Shown piece by piece: positions 25,053-34,283 of a stretch of 64,000 nucleotides of DNA. The notes beneath the pieces were generated by a model that did not search any database, had not been told where the DNA came from, and saw only the letters and a list, made by a program, of their open reading frames with translations. Location of the stretch: NCBI RefSeq assembly GCF_000185905.1, contig NC_014923.1, forward strand, positions 4,549,501 through 4,613,500, read 5' to 3'. The stretch comes from Mesorhizobium ciceri biovar biserrulae WSM1271 (GTDB lineage Bacteria; Pseudomonadota; Alphaproteobacteria; Rhizobiales; Rhizobiaceae). The number at the start of each line of letters is the position of its first letter. Position 1 is the stretch's first letter. Both the position numbers and the translations under genes were made by a program.

Positions 25053-26276
25053 ATGGTTGACGCAACTGCGTCATTTGACGGCAATCGGCTTGCGGCAACC
25101 GAGGCATCGTCGCGCGCCTTGCCACGGGACCGTGCCGGCCTGTCGATCTCGGTGGCGTCCACGGACGGACTGGCGGCCTATGCCGAGTTCTGCCGCTCGG
25201 CCCTGTTTGGTCCGGCGCAGGGTGCTGCCTGGGTCCTGAACTGGGCGGCCGAGACACGACCGGACCTGCTCGTCGCGACGCTGAGTGCCGAGGGCAAACC
25301 GGTTTTTTCGCTGGCGCTGGAGGTTGCCTGCAAGGGACCATTCCGGATCGCCCGCTTCATGGGTGGGCGTCACGCCAACGGCAACTTCGTCGCCGCGGAC
25401 CCGAACTGGCTGGCCAAGGCGGATATGCCGGCCCTCCGATCGGTGCTGGCGGCCATCGCCAACGCACGCCCGGACATCGATCTGGTCGCGCTCGAGCGGT
25501 TGCTGCCCGATCTCGACGGCGTCGCCAATCCGCTTGCATCGCTTGACCATTTTTCCAGCCCCAATCTGTCGCTGGCCGTCGATCTCGCCGGCGGCTTCGA
25601 TGCGCTGCTTTCTCGCGCCAGCGGCAAACGCAAACGCAAGAAGCACCGGTCGCAGATCCGGAAATTCGAGACCGTCGGCAGCCACCGGCGCATCGAGGCC
25701 CGCACCCCCGACGAGGTCGACAGGCTGCTCGACGCCTTCTTCGAGATGAAGGAACTCCGCTTCCGCAAGATGGGCATCGCCAACGTCTTCGGCGACGCGC
25801 AGGTGCGCGGCTTCTTCCGCGCGCTGTTTTCGCAAGCACTTAGCGAGGACAAGCCTTCCTTCGTGCTGCACGGGCTCGAGGTTGCCGGTAAGCTGCGCGC
25901 CATTACCGGTTCAAGCCGCTCGGGCAAACGCCTGATCTGCGAATTCGGAGCGATCGCCGAGGACGATCTCGGGCACGCCAGCCCCGGCGACTTCCTGTTC
26001 TTCGACAACATCCAGGAAGCCTGCGAGACCGGTTTCGAGGTCTATGACTTTTCGGTAGGAGATGAGCCTTACAAGCGGCTGTGGTGCGATATCGAAACGC
26101 GGCATTTCGAAGTGCTGGTCCCCTTGACCGTGAAGGGCCGCATGCTGGCGCTGACGCTTCGGCAAGGCGCGCGGCTGAAAGCCTTCGTCAAGAACAGCCC
26201 GACGATCTGGAAGCTGACCAAGGTACTGCGCCGCAAAGCCGCCGGCCAGGCGGCGCCCTCGGAAGAAGATAGCTAA
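25053..26276 (+). CDS. CelD/BcsL (BioF2-like) GNAT acyltransferase
   Basis: 407-residue protein with the FemAB-like/BioF2 double-GNAT fold (COG5653, named from cellulose biosynthesis). Diagnostic stretches are KRKRKKHRSQIRKFE (about 191-205), GSSRSGKRLICEFGAI and SPGDFLFFDNIQEACETGFEVYDFSVGDE written in family order at 288-345, ending with the K-x-x-W pattern. Such proteins acylate polysaccharide precursors in exopolysaccharide and cellulose loci. The ATG follows GGATTGAGG. The GNAT gene starts five bases after its stop. Confidence 0.85.
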   Translation: MVDATASFDGNRLAATEASSRALPRDRAGLSISVASTDGLAAYAEFCRSALFGPAQGAAWVLNWAAETRPDLLVATLSAEGKPVFSLALEVACKGPFRIARFMGGRHANGNFVAADPNWLAKADMPALRSVLAAIANARPDIDLVALERLLPDLDGVANPLASLDHFSSPNLSLAVDLAGGFDALLSRASGKRKRKKHRSQIRKFETVGSHRRIEARTPDEVDRLLDAFFEMKELRFRKMGIANVFGDAQVRGFFRALFSQALSEDKPSFVLHGLEVAGKLRAITGSSRSGKRLICEFGAIAEDDLGHASPGDFLFFDNIQEACETGFEVYDFSVGDEPYKRLWCDIETRHFEVLVPLTVKGRMLALTLRQGARLKAFVKNSPTIWKLTKVLRRKAAGQAAPSEEDS

Positions 26277-26280
26277 CGCA

Positions 26281-27117
26281 ATGACGCCGATCATCCGCAC
26301 ACTGTCCCTGCAGGAACTGGCGCTTCTCGTCGACTGGGCAGCCGCGGAAGGCTGGAACCCAGGTCTTGAAGACCCGGCGATGCTCCAGGCGGCGGACCCC
26401 GAAGGCTTCATCGGCGCCTTTGTCGGCGACGACATGGTCGCGGCAATTTCGGCCGTGGCCTATGGCAGCGAATTCGGCTTCATCGGCCTCTACATCTCCC
26501 GGCCTGACATGCGCGGCATGGGCTACGGCAAGACGGTGTGGGACGCCGGCATGAAAAGGCTTGCAGGCCGGACCGTCGGCCTTGACGGCGTCGCCGAGCA
26601 GCAGGCCAATTACCGGCGCAAGGGCTTCGCGCCGGCCTACGAGACCATCCGCTTCACCGGGCGCAAGGCAGGCCCGGCGGCCAGGGCCGATGGGTTGCGG
26701 ACGATTACAACGCAACTCCTGTCCGATGTCGTCGCCTATGACGCCCATTGTTTTCCGGCGCCGCGGCGGGCCTTCCTGCAGCGATGGCTGCAAGAACCGC
26801 ATCATGGGCTGGCGGCAATCGGTTCGCGCGGCGTCACTGGCTTTGGCGTGGCGCGCCGGTGTCGATCCGGCTTCAAGATCGGCCCGCTGTTTGCCGACGA
26901 CATGGAAATCGCTTTGCAACTCCTGGAGGGACTGGCCGGTGCCTGTGAGGGCGGCGAGCTGCATATCGACGTCCCCGCCGATAACACCGGTTTCATAACT
27001 GCGCTCGATGCGGCCGGCTTTGCGCCGACCTTCACCACCACGCGCATGTACAAGGGGCCTGCCCCGGAACTGGACCTGCAAAGGGTGTTCGGCGTAACGA
27101 CCCTGGAACTGGGCTAG
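26281..27117 (+). CDS. GNAT-family N-acetyltransferase (YitH/Acetyltransf_18-like, two-domain)
   Basis: 278-residue protein. An N-terminal GNAT domain contains ISRPDMRGMGYGKTVW (acetyl-CoA loop, about 77-92) and EQQANYRRKGF. The C-terminal half resembles the YitH/HolE accessory domain, with HIDVPADNTGFITALDAAGF. The acceptor is unknown. Placement five bases after the CelD-like gene and head-on to the Wzz gene suggests, but does not prove, a role in glycan modification. Confidence 0.83.
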   Translation: MTPIIRTLSLQELALLVDWAAAEGWNPGLEDPAMLQAADPEGFIGAFVGDDMVAAISAVAYGSEFGFIGLYISRPDMRGMGYGKTVWDAGMKRLAGRTVGLDGVAEQQANYRRKGFAPAYETIRFTGRKAGPAARADGLRTITTQLLSDVVAYDAHCFPAPRRAFLQRWLQEPHHGLAAIGSRGVTGFGVARRCRSGFKIGPLFADDMEIALQLLEGLAGACEGGELHIDVPADNTGFITALDAAGFAPTFTTTRMYKGPAPELDLQRVFGVTTLELG

Positions 27118-27163
27118 ATCGGGCGAACCGCTGAACGGCTCCGCCAGGCGATCCGCAGCTCTC

Positions 27164-29434
27164 TCAGGCGGCGGCAGTGCGCCGTCCCGGCACCGGATTG
27201 CCGGGCGGTTCGTGGCCGAGCGGCGTCACCAGCGTCAGGTCGGGATAGCCGTTCTCGATCAGCTTGACGGCAGCCTGCGTCACCTCGTCGTCGGCCTCCA
27301 GCATGGAGAGAAAGACCTCGGTGGCGTCGCCGGTCAGACGGCCGATGCCCTGCGCGTCGGCTGGTCCGCATTCGACCACGACCAGATCATAAGCCGTTGT
27401 CAGCGACTGCATGATGATCGGCAGCCGGTCGGCGGCGCGCATGGCGCGGACCGGATCGGCGGTTCCGACCGGAATGACGTGACAGTCCGAGTAGAGATCG
27501 GCATGGATGACGTCACTGAACTGCGCTTCCGAAGCGAGCAGGTTGGTGATGCCGGGAAAAAGTCCGCTGTCCAGCATCGGCCGCGAGGCGGCCCCCGACG
27601 CGGTGAGGTCCAGCAACAGCACGCGCAGCCCGGCGTCGGCGACTTCGCGCGCCACCAGGATCGCCGATGCAGCCGCCTCGTCGCCTTCCGGCGAGACGAA
27701 TATGGCGCGCGCCGCACCGCTTGAGATCAGCTTTTCGGCAGCCCTTTCGATGTCGATCTCGCCCAGGGTGGAGCGCGCCGGTTCGGGCTCGACAACCGTC
27801 TGCTCTGTCGCCGCCGTAGCGGGCATTGCGACCACATCCGGCGCCTCGGCCATGGCCGGCATCGCAGTGGCAAAAGGCTCCGCATCGGCTTCATGCGCAG
27901 GTTCAGGCAGTTCCTGGTGAATGACGGGTTCCTGGAAGACGGCAGGCTCGTGGCGGACAGATGGCTTGGCGGCCGGCGCCTGCGCCACATGGGGCATCGC
28001 CACCTCATCGATCCGTTCGAAACGGGAACCGCTCGCCGGCCGCATCGCGCGGCCTGAGAACAGCTCCCGCAGAAGCGTCACGATGGCCATGATCAGCAGC
28101 GATGCGGCGAAAGCCGCGCCGACGATCGGCCCCACCTTCGGGAAATAGGCCTCGGAGGGAACCGACGCCTTCGAGGCGATCCGGGCGTCGACCGGCAGAT
28201 AGTTGCGGTCCTGGCGCGAAGCGGCTTCGCGGTAGTTGGTCAGGTAGAGTTCGAGTTGCTGCCGCTTGGCGGTCGCGTCGCGCTGCAGTGCGTCGAGGTC
28301 GACCTGTTGTTCGCCGGCCTGCGCCGAAGCGGCTTTCAATGTGTTGACGTCGGCGACGAGCTGGTTCTCGCGGGCCTTTGCCGTCTCGGCCTGCATCAAC
28401 AGGCCTTTCATGATCTTCTGGGCCTCGCTGCGGATCTGCGCGTCGAGATCGGACAGTTGCGATTTCAGCGCGCGAATGCGCGGATGATTTCCAAGCAGCG
28501 TCGTCGACAGATCGGCGATGTTGGAGCGCAATTCGACCTGTCGCTCACGCAAGCGCTGGATCAGGTCCGACGACAGAACCTCCGGCACTGCGTCCAGCGA
28601 ACCGCCATTCTGCAGCGCCCTGCGCACACCGTCGGCGGTCGCTTCGGCCGCAGCGCGGTTGGCGCGCACTTTCGACAGTTCGCTCGACAGTTCCGAAAGC
28701 TGCTGGGTGGCCAGCACCGAATTGTTGCCACCCATCAGAAGATCGGACTGGGCGCGATAGGCGGCGACCTTCGCCTCCGCATCCTTGACCTGCCGCTGCA
28801 GGTCGGCGATCTCGGGCGCCAGGAAGTCTGCCGCGGCGCTGTTCGATTCGAGCTTTGCCGCCCCTTGCCCCGCTATATAGGCGGCAGCGATGGCGTCCGG
28901 TATGGCGGCCGCGAGCTTGGGATCTTCCGATGAGAACTCGATGGCAATGATGCGGGTCTTCTCGACGCCGTAGACGTTGAGCTTCTCGTGCATTTTCTTG
29001 AGCACGCGCTCTTCCGTCGGAATTTCCATCGGGTCGCTTTTCAGGCCGACCAGAACCAGAGCGCGGCTCAGCGCCGACATGTCGAGCGCTTCATTGAACT
29101 CGGGCAGTTTTTCCAGCCCAAGCGTTTGCGAGACCTGCTTGAGGATTTCGTTGGAGGAAATGATCTGGACCTGGGTGGCGACGCCCTGCTCGTCGAGAAT
29201 AGGCTTGTCGGTGTCGTTGTTGTTGCTGGCCGGCCGCGTGTAGATGGATTCGCGCGGCGCGATCTCCACCTGCGTCTCGGCCTTGTAGTGCCGGGTTGCC
29301 AGCGAGGCGAAAGCAAAGGCCAGCCCGGTCGCCAACAGGACGACGAGGCCTATACGCAGCCAATTCCTCGCTAGGCTGGCGAAGAGCTGCCTGAGATCGA
29401 CATCGACATCTGCGGCCGCGGACTGAACGGACAT
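27164..29434 (-). CDS. Wzz-type polysaccharide co-polymerase with degenerate BY-kinase domain (ExoP-like)
   Basis: 756-residue inner-membrane protein controlling polymer length and export. A Wzz domain has TM1 at about 24-47, a periplasmic coiled-coil region (roughly 200-400) and TM2 at about 433-457 preceded by a Pro-containing segment. An Ala/Pro/Glu-rich linker (470-555) leads to a kinase-like domain (560-756). In that domain the Walker A position reads VSPEGDEAAAS (580-590) without lysine, the A' motif reads LLLDLTAS (607-614) without the second aspartate, and Walker B reads VVVECGP (685-691). The C-terminus has no tyrosine cluster. ATP binding and autophosphorylation therefore look lost. 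GGAGTAGGG precedes the ATG. It diverges from the Wza-type gene. Confidence 0.88.
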   Translation of the reverse strand: MSVQSAAADVDVDLRQLFASLARNWLRIGLVVLLATGLAFAFASLATRHYKAETQVEIAPRESIYTRPASNNNDTDKPILDEQGVATQVQIISSNEILKQVSQTLGLEKLPEFNEALDMSALSRALVLVGLKSDPMEIPTEERVLKKMHEKLNVYGVEKTRIIAIEFSSEDPKLAAAIPDAIAAAYIAGQGAAKLESNSAAADFLAPEIADLQRQVKDAEAKVAAYRAQSDLLMGGNNSVLATQQLSELSSELSKVRANRAAAEATADGVRRALQNGGSLDAVPEVLSSDLIQRLRERQVELRSNIADLSTTLLGNHPRIRALKSQLSDLDAQIRSEAQKIMKGLLMQAETAKARENQLVADVNTLKAASAQAGEQQVDLDALQRDATAKRQQLELYLTNYREAASRQDRNYLPVDARIASKASVPSEAYFPKVGPIVGAAFAASLLIMAIVTLLRELFSGRAMRPASGSRFERIDEVAMPHVAQAPAAKPSVRHEPAVFQEPVIHQELPEPAHEADAEPFATAMPAMAEAPDVVAMPATAATEQTVVEPEPARSTLGEIDIERAAEKLISSGAARAIFVSPEGDEAAASAILVAREVADAGLRVLLLDLTASGAASRPMLDSGLFPGITNLLASEAQFSDVIHADLYSDCHVIPVGTADPVRAMRAADRLPIIMQSLTTAYDLVVVECGPADAQGIGRLTGDATEVFLSMLEADDEVTQAAVKLIENGYPDLTLVTPLGHEPPGNPVPGRRTAAA

Positions 29435-29514
29435 GCATCCCTACTCCGATACTGGGTCAGCACGCACCGTAAACAACTATGGTAACTCAGCCGTTAAGAT
29501 CGCGGTAAGTTTCC

Positions 29515-29619
29515 GTTAGGGTTTACTGGCGGGCGACAAACAAAACCGCCAGAAATCGCAAAAACTCTTGCCGATGCGCCACGTGTCGGCCGCTCCCTTT
29601 ACCGGCCATTAACCCTAAC
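29515..29619. promoter_or_regulatory. inverted GTTAGGGTT sites in the wzz/wza divergent promoter region
   Basis: GTTAGGGTTTA at 29515-29525 and TTAACCCTAAC at 29609-29619 are inverted copies of the same decamer, 84 bp apart, between the divergent polysaccharide co-polymerase and export genes. Between them a 7-bp hairpin CTGGCGG/CCGCCAG spans 29526-29552. These could be binding sites for one regulator acting on both promoters. Confidence 0.35.
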
Positions 29620-29694
29620 AGGATGATAACGGGCCTCGATCCCTGATGTTTGCTGCGACGCCGCAGCGGCCCAGTCGAAGGTACTTGTCCGGTC

Positions 29695-30258
29695 ATGAAA
29701 AGCACTGCTTCCCTGTTTCGCGCGCTGCTTGCCGTATCGATGCTGGCTGGCTGTTCCAGCTACCGGCCGACGCCGGCCGCCTTCCATGAGGTGCTCGATC
29801 AGCCCTACCGTCTTGGCGCCGGCGATCGCGTCCGCGTCACCGTGTTCGAGCAGGACGGGCTGACCAACACCTACAGCGTCGATCAATCCGGCTATCTCTC
29901 CTTCCCGCTTGTCGGCGCCATACCGGCGCGCGGCCACACCGCGCAGCAGATGGAAAAGGAGATCGCCGACAAATTGCGGCAAGGCTATCTGCGCGATCCC
30001 GACGTTTCGGTCGAGATCGACCGCTACCGGCCGATCTTCGTCATGGGCGAAGTGGGTGCCGCCGGCCAATACTCTTACGTCCCCGGCCTGACGGTGCAGA
30101 AGGCAATCGCCATTGCCGGCGGCTTCACGCCGCGCGCCAACCAGGAAAGCGTCGACATCACCCGCGACATCAACGGCAAGGTGATGACCGGCCGCGTGGT
30201 CACCTCCGACCCGCTGCTGCCGGGCGATACGGTCTACGTCCGCGAACGCCTGTTCTGA
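29695..30258 (+). CDS. outer-membrane polysaccharide export lipoprotein (Wza/ExoF-like)
   Basis: 187-residue lipoprotein with signal peptide and lipobox LAGC (Cys20). A polysaccharide export (Poly_export) domain follows: YRLGAGDRVRVTVFEQ near 38-53 and the GYLSFPLVGAIPARG strand pair; one SLBB domain is visible from about FVMGEVGAAGQYSYVPGLTV. It is short beside Wza (about 380 residues), as usual for rhizobial ExoF-type proteins, which lack the extra SLBB repeats and the C-terminal helix. It starts the plus-strand operon of export, glycosyltransferase, initiating transferase and polymerase genes. Confidence 0.9.
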   Translation: MKSTASLFRALLAVSMLAGCSSYRPTPAAFHEVLDQPYRLGAGDRVRVTVFEQDGLTNTYSVDQSGYLSFPLVGAIPARGHTAQQMEKEIADKLRQGYLRDPDVSVEIDRYRPIFVMGEVGAAGQYSYVPGLTVQKAIAIAGGFTPRANQESVDITRDINGKVMTGRVVTSDPLLPGDTVYVRERLF

Positions 30259-30268
30259 CAGATACCAA

Positions 30269-31399
30269 GTGGCGGACAGGCTCAGGATCGTCCATTGCTT
30301 TCGCTCACCCGTCGGAGGAATTTTCCGGCATGTGCGCGACCTGACCGAGGCGCAGGTCGCCGCCGGGCATTCCGTCGGCATCGTCTGCGATTCGACGACG
30401 GGCGGCGCGTTCGAGGAACATCTGTTCGAGCAGATGAAGAACATGCTGGCGCTCGGCATTCATCGCACGCCGATGCAGCGCCACGTCGGTCCCGGCGACC
30501 TTGCCTCGGCCTGGCGCACGTACAGGATCATCAAGGAATTGCGGCCGGACGTACTGCACGGGCACGGCGCCAAGGGTGGCGCCTATGCCCGTCTGTTCGG
30601 CTCGTTGTTGCGGGTATCAAGGTCTCGCGTAGCCCGCCTTTATTCGCCGCATGGCGGCTCCCTCCACTATGACGAGAACACGACCACCGGAAAGCTGTTC
30701 TTCGCGCTCGAGCGCTTCATGGCTCGTTTCACCGACTATCTGCTGTTTGTCTCGGACTATGAGCGGCGGACCTATCGCCACAAGGTCGGCGAGCCGCCCA
30801 TTCCCAACACCTTGGTCTATAACGGCCTGCGCGCCACAGAATTCGAGCCGGTGATCACCGCCCCGGACGCAGCCGACCTGCTTTATATCGGCATGATGCG
30901 CGACCTGAAGGGGCCGGACATCTTCATCGACGCATTGGCGCTCGCCGGCCCACGGTTCGGCCGCGCGCTGACCGCGGTGATGGTCGGCGACGGCGACGAC
31001 CTTCCGCGTTACCACGGGCAGGTGAAACGCCTCGGGCTCGAGCGCCATGTCCGCTTCCTGCCGCCGATGCCGGCCAGGGAGGCCTTTGCCCTTGCCGCGC
31101 TTATCATCGTTCCCTCGCGCGCCGAAGCTATGCCCTATATCGTCCTGGAAACGCTTGCCGCGGGGAAGCCGATGATCGCAACAGCGGTCGGCGGCATTCC
31201 GGAGATATTCGACACCGGTTCCCCTGCCCTGATCCGACCTGACCCGATCGAGCTCGCCGAAAGGATGAGCCAGGCGCTGGCCGACCCGGCCGCCTATCGC
31301 GACCTGATGCCGGATGGGGCCGACCTCAAGGCACGCTTCGGCGCCGATGTGATGGCCGCCGACATCGAGAACGCCTATTTCGCCGCGCTCGACAGGTAG
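30269..31399 (+). CDS. glycosyltransferase family 4 protein
   Basis: 376-residue GT-B fold transferase. The N-terminal domain shows SPVGGIFRHVRDL (about 13-25); the C-terminal nucleotide-sugar domain carries VVPSRAEAMPYIVLETLAAGKPMIA (split around 287-311), with the E-x7-E pattern of GT4. It would add a sugar to the lipid-linked repeat unit in the cytoplasm; donor and linkage are unknown. It starts with GTG ten bases after the export gene stop. It is the only conventional glycosyltransferase in the visible locus, so the polymer is either very simple or other transferases are encoded elsewhere. Confidence 0.88.
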   Translation: MADRLRIVHCFRSPVGGIFRHVRDLTEAQVAAGHSVGIVCDSTTGGAFEEHLFEQMKNMLALGIHRTPMQRHVGPGDLASAWRTYRIIKELRPDVLHGHGAKGGAYARLFGSLLRVSRSRVARLYSPHGGSLHYDENTTTGKLFFALERFMARFTDYLLFVSDYERRTYRHKVGEPPIPNTLVYNGLRATEFEPVITAPDAADLLYIGMMRDLKGPDIFIDALALAGPRFGRALTAVMVGDGDDLPRYHGQVKRLGLERHVRFLPPMPAREAFALAALIIVPSRAEAMPYIVLETLAAGKPMIATAVGGIPEIFDTGSPALIRPDPIELAERMSQALADPAAYRDLMPDGADLKARFGADVMAADIENAYFAALDR

Positions 31400-31494
31400 G
31401 CGCAGGACCAAGCCGTTCCAAAGCCGTATGTTGTTTCAAGGGTTTCTTAGCTCTCTTTTGCTATTCACCGTGGGGAAGCTTGCGGAAAGCCCTC

Positions 31495-33030
31495 ATGAAC
31501 GAGATCGACCCCGCGCGCCGCTTTTCAGCAGAGGCGGTGCGTAAATTCGACGGCCCGGCCGATGGCGACACGCCAAGCGGCATGAACGATGTCGCGCGCC
31601 AGGTCGCCTCGCAGTACCGGCGCGATACGATGTCGCCGATCATGGTCAGCGGCGTCCTGCGCATGGTCGAATTCGGCTTGCTGTTCCTGTCCGGGCTCGC
31701 CGTCTATTTCCATTATGTCGGGTTCTTCAATTATCTCGCCTGGCAGTATCCGGTAACGATCGCCGCCGCGTCGTTCCTTGCCGTGGTGCTGCTCGACGTC
31801 ACCGACTGCTACCAGATCGTCGCCCTGATGCGGCCGATCGCCAATTTCGGCCGCGTGCTGCTGGTCTGGGCCGGCACTTTCGCCCTGATGGCGCTGACGG
31901 CGTTCGTCATGAAGATGTCGGAAAACTATTCGCGCCTTTTGTTGGGCAGCTGGTTCGTCATCGGCTTCGTTCTCATCTTCGGCCTCAGGCTGGTGATGTC
32001 CAAGCTGATCCGGGCCTGGGCGCGCGATGGCCGCATGGAGCGGCGCGCCGTCATCGTCGGCGGCGGCAAGGCGGCGGAAATCCTGATCCGCTCGGTCGAA
32101 AAGCAGCCCTACAACGATATCCGCATCTGCGGCATCTTCGACGATCGCGGCGACAAGCGCTCACCGCCCATCGTCGCCGGCTACCCCAAGCTCGGCACCA
32201 TTTCGGAACTGATCGAGTTCGCCCGCATCGCGCGTATCGACATGCTGATCGTATCGTTGCCGCTGACCGCCGAATCGCGCGTTCTGCAGTTGCTGAAGAA
32301 GCTGTGGGTGCTGCCGGTCGACATCCGGCTTTCGGCGCATTCCAACGCGCTGCAGTTTCGCCCGCGTGCCTATTCCTACATCGGCGCGGTGCCGATGCTG
32401 GATATCTTCGACAAGCCGATCAACGACTGGGATTCGGTCGCCAAACGCGCCTTCGACATCGTCTTCAGCCTGATCGGCATCGTCGTGTTCTCGCCGGTGA
32501 TGCTGGCGACCGCCATCGCCATCAAGCTCGACAGCAAGGGTCCGGTGCTGTTCCATCAGAAGCGGCACGGTTTCAACAACGAGATCATCGAGGTCTATAA
32601 GTTCCGTTCGATGTATACGGACAAGGCCGACCCGACCGCCAAGCAGACGGTGACCAAGAACGACCCGCGCGTCACCCGCGTCGGCCGCTTCATCCGCAAG
32701 ACCTCGATCGACGAGCTGCCGCAGTTCTTCAATTCGCTTCTGGGTTCGCTGTCGCTGGTCGGCCCGCGTCCGCACGCCATCGCCGCGCAGTCGCATAACC
32801 TGCTCTACAACGAGGTCGTCGACGGCTATTTCGCCCGCCACAAGGTCAAGCCCGGCGTCACCGGCTGGGCGCAGATCAATGGCTGGCGCGGCGAGATGGA
32901 CACCAACGAGAAGATCCGCATGCGCACGGAGTATGATCTCTACTACATCGAGAACTGGTCGCTGCTGTTCGATTTGCGGATCCTGTTCCTGACGCCGCTC
33001 CGGCTGCTCAACACGGAAAACGCCTATTGA
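31495..33030 (+). CDS. undecaprenyl-phosphate glucose phosphotransferase (WcaJ/polyprenyl glycosylphosphotransferase)
   Basis: 511-residue initiating enzyme that transfers a hexose-1-phosphate to undecaprenyl phosphate. It has four to five N-terminal membrane helices (to about residue 160), a central CoA-binding-like nucleotide fold (VIVGGGKAAE), a further membrane segment and the C-terminal bacterial sugar transferase domain with KFRSMY, TSIDELPQF and GPRPHA. The family size is typical. The ATG was preferred over a TTG 15 bp upstream because GGAAAG is better spaced. It probably starts the repeat unit for the polymer exported by the neighbouring Wzz/Wza proteins. Confidence 0.92.
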   Translation: MNEIDPARRFSAEAVRKFDGPADGDTPSGMNDVARQVASQYRRDTMSPIMVSGVLRMVEFGLLFLSGLAVYFHYVGFFNYLAWQYPVTIAAASFLAVVLLDVTDCYQIVALMRPIANFGRVLLVWAGTFALMALTAFVMKMSENYSRLLLGSWFVIGFVLIFGLRLVMSKLIRAWARDGRMERRAVIVGGGKAAEILIRSVEKQPYNDIRICGIFDDRGDKRSPPIVAGYPKLGTISELIEFARIARIDMLIVSLPLTAESRVLQLLKKLWVLPVDIRLSAHSNALQFRPRAYSYIGAVPMLDIFDKPINDWDSVAKRAFDIVFSLIGIVVFSPVMLATAIAIKLDSKGPVLFHQKRHGFNNEIIEVYKFRSMYTDKADPTAKQTVTKNDPRVTRVGRFIRKTSIDELPQFFNSLLGSLSLVGPRPHAIAAQSHNLLYNEVVDGYFARHKVKPGVTGWAQINGWRGEMDTNEKIRMRTEYDLYYIENWSLLFDLRILFLTPLRLLNTENAY

Positions 33031-34283
33031 GCGCGATCGCCCATGATCTGCCGCAGGCCGTGGTCAACGCCAAGCTGGTCGCGCTGATTTCGTCGGGCGC
33101 GGTTTTCCTCGGCATTCTGCTGTCCGGCTTCGTCATCAGCGAGCCGGCGCCCTATGAGCTCTACATGGCCGGGCTGATCGCCATCTGGGCGCTTTTCGGC
33201 TTGCGGATTTCCCGCGCGGCAACGCCGCTGCTGGTGCTGCTGGTGACGATGAACATCGGCGGCATGATCTCCATGACGCAGATGGCGGACCTCGCCAACA
33301 CGCCGCTCTATCTCGCCGTCTCGCTGTTTCTCGCCTTCAGCGCAGTGTTCTTCGCATCGATCACCGCCGTACAGCCGAACCTCTACCGATTGATCTTCAT
33401 TGCCTATGTGGTTTCGGCCGTAGCGACCTCGCTGCTTGGCATTGCAGGCTACTTCCACGCCTTTCCGGGCGCCGAGATGTTCACCAAATACGATCGTGCC
33501 GCCGGCGCCTTCCAGGATCCGAACGTGTTCGGACCGTTCCTGGTGCTGCCCGGCATCTATCTGCTCTATCTGCTTCTGACCGGACCGGTGACGCGCATGC
33601 CGCTGCTGGCGGTGCCACTGCTGATCATCACCGCCGGCATCTTCTTTTCCTTCTCGCGCGGCGCCTGGGGCATGTTCGCCGTCTCGGCCGTCCTGCTCAC
33701 CGGCTGCCTGTTCCTGCAAAGCGCCAGCGGCATGTTCCGGCTGCGCGTGGTGGTGATGACGATTGCCGCGCTGGCACTGCTGGTCGTCGCCATGATCGTC
33801 ATCCTGCAGCTGCCCGGCGTGTCGGAGATGTTTTCCAACCGTGCCCATCTCGAACAGAGCTACGACACCGCCCGCCTCGGCCGCTTCGCCCGCTACGGCA
33901 TCGGCTTCCAGATGGCGATGGAGCATCCGTTCGGCATCGGCCCGCTGGTCTTCGGCACGATCTTCGGTGAAGACACCCACGATATCTGGCTGAAGATGCT
34001 GATGGATTATGGCTGGCTCGGCTTCGTGTCGTTCCTGGCGCTCGTCTTATGGACGATAGCAGCCGGCTTCCGCATCCTGCTGCGCGACCGGCCGTGGCAG
34101 CCCTATCTCCTGTGCGCCTATGTCGCCTTCATCGGCAATATCGGGCTCGGCACCTTCATCGACATCGACCACTGGCGCCATGTCTACCTGCTGCTCGGCC
34201 TGATCTGGGGCGCCATCGCGCTGGAATACAGGCATCAACTGCTGTTGCGGCCTGCCTTACAGGGCTCGCCGGCACCGGCATAA
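33027..34283 (+). CDS. O-antigen ligase / Wzy-like polysaccharide polymerase
   Basis: 418-residue membrane protein with about eleven hydrophobic helices and a larger periplasmic loop near 255-310 containing RLGRFARYGIGFQMAMEHP and GIGPLVFG, the hallmark of the Wzy_C/O-antigen ligase domain; HDIWLKMLMDYGWLG follows. It either polymerises repeat units or ligates glycan. It starts with TTG overlapping the stop of the initiating transferase gene by four bases, showing strong translational coupling. No flippase (Wzx) gene is in the window. Confidence 0.85.
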   Translation: MSAIAHDLPQAVVNAKLVALISSGAVFLGILLSGFVISEPAPYELYMAGLIAIWALFGLRISRAATPLLVLLVTMNIGGMISMTQMADLANTPLYLAVSLFLAFSAVFFASITAVQPNLYRLIFIAYVVSAVATSLLGIAGYFHAFPGAEMFTKYDRAAGAFQDPNVFGPFLVLPGIYLLYLLLTGPVTRMPLLAVPLLIITAGIFFSFSRGAWGMFAVSAVLLTGCLFLQSASGMFRLRVVVMTIAALALLVVAMIVILQLPGVSEMFSNRAHLEQSYDTARLGRFARYGIGFQMAMEHPFGIGPLVFGTIFGEDTHDIWLKMLMDYGWLGFVSFLALVLWTIAAGFRILLRDRPWQPYLLCAYVAFIGNIGLGTFIDIDHWRHVYLLLGLIWGAIALEYRHQLLLRPALQGSPAPA

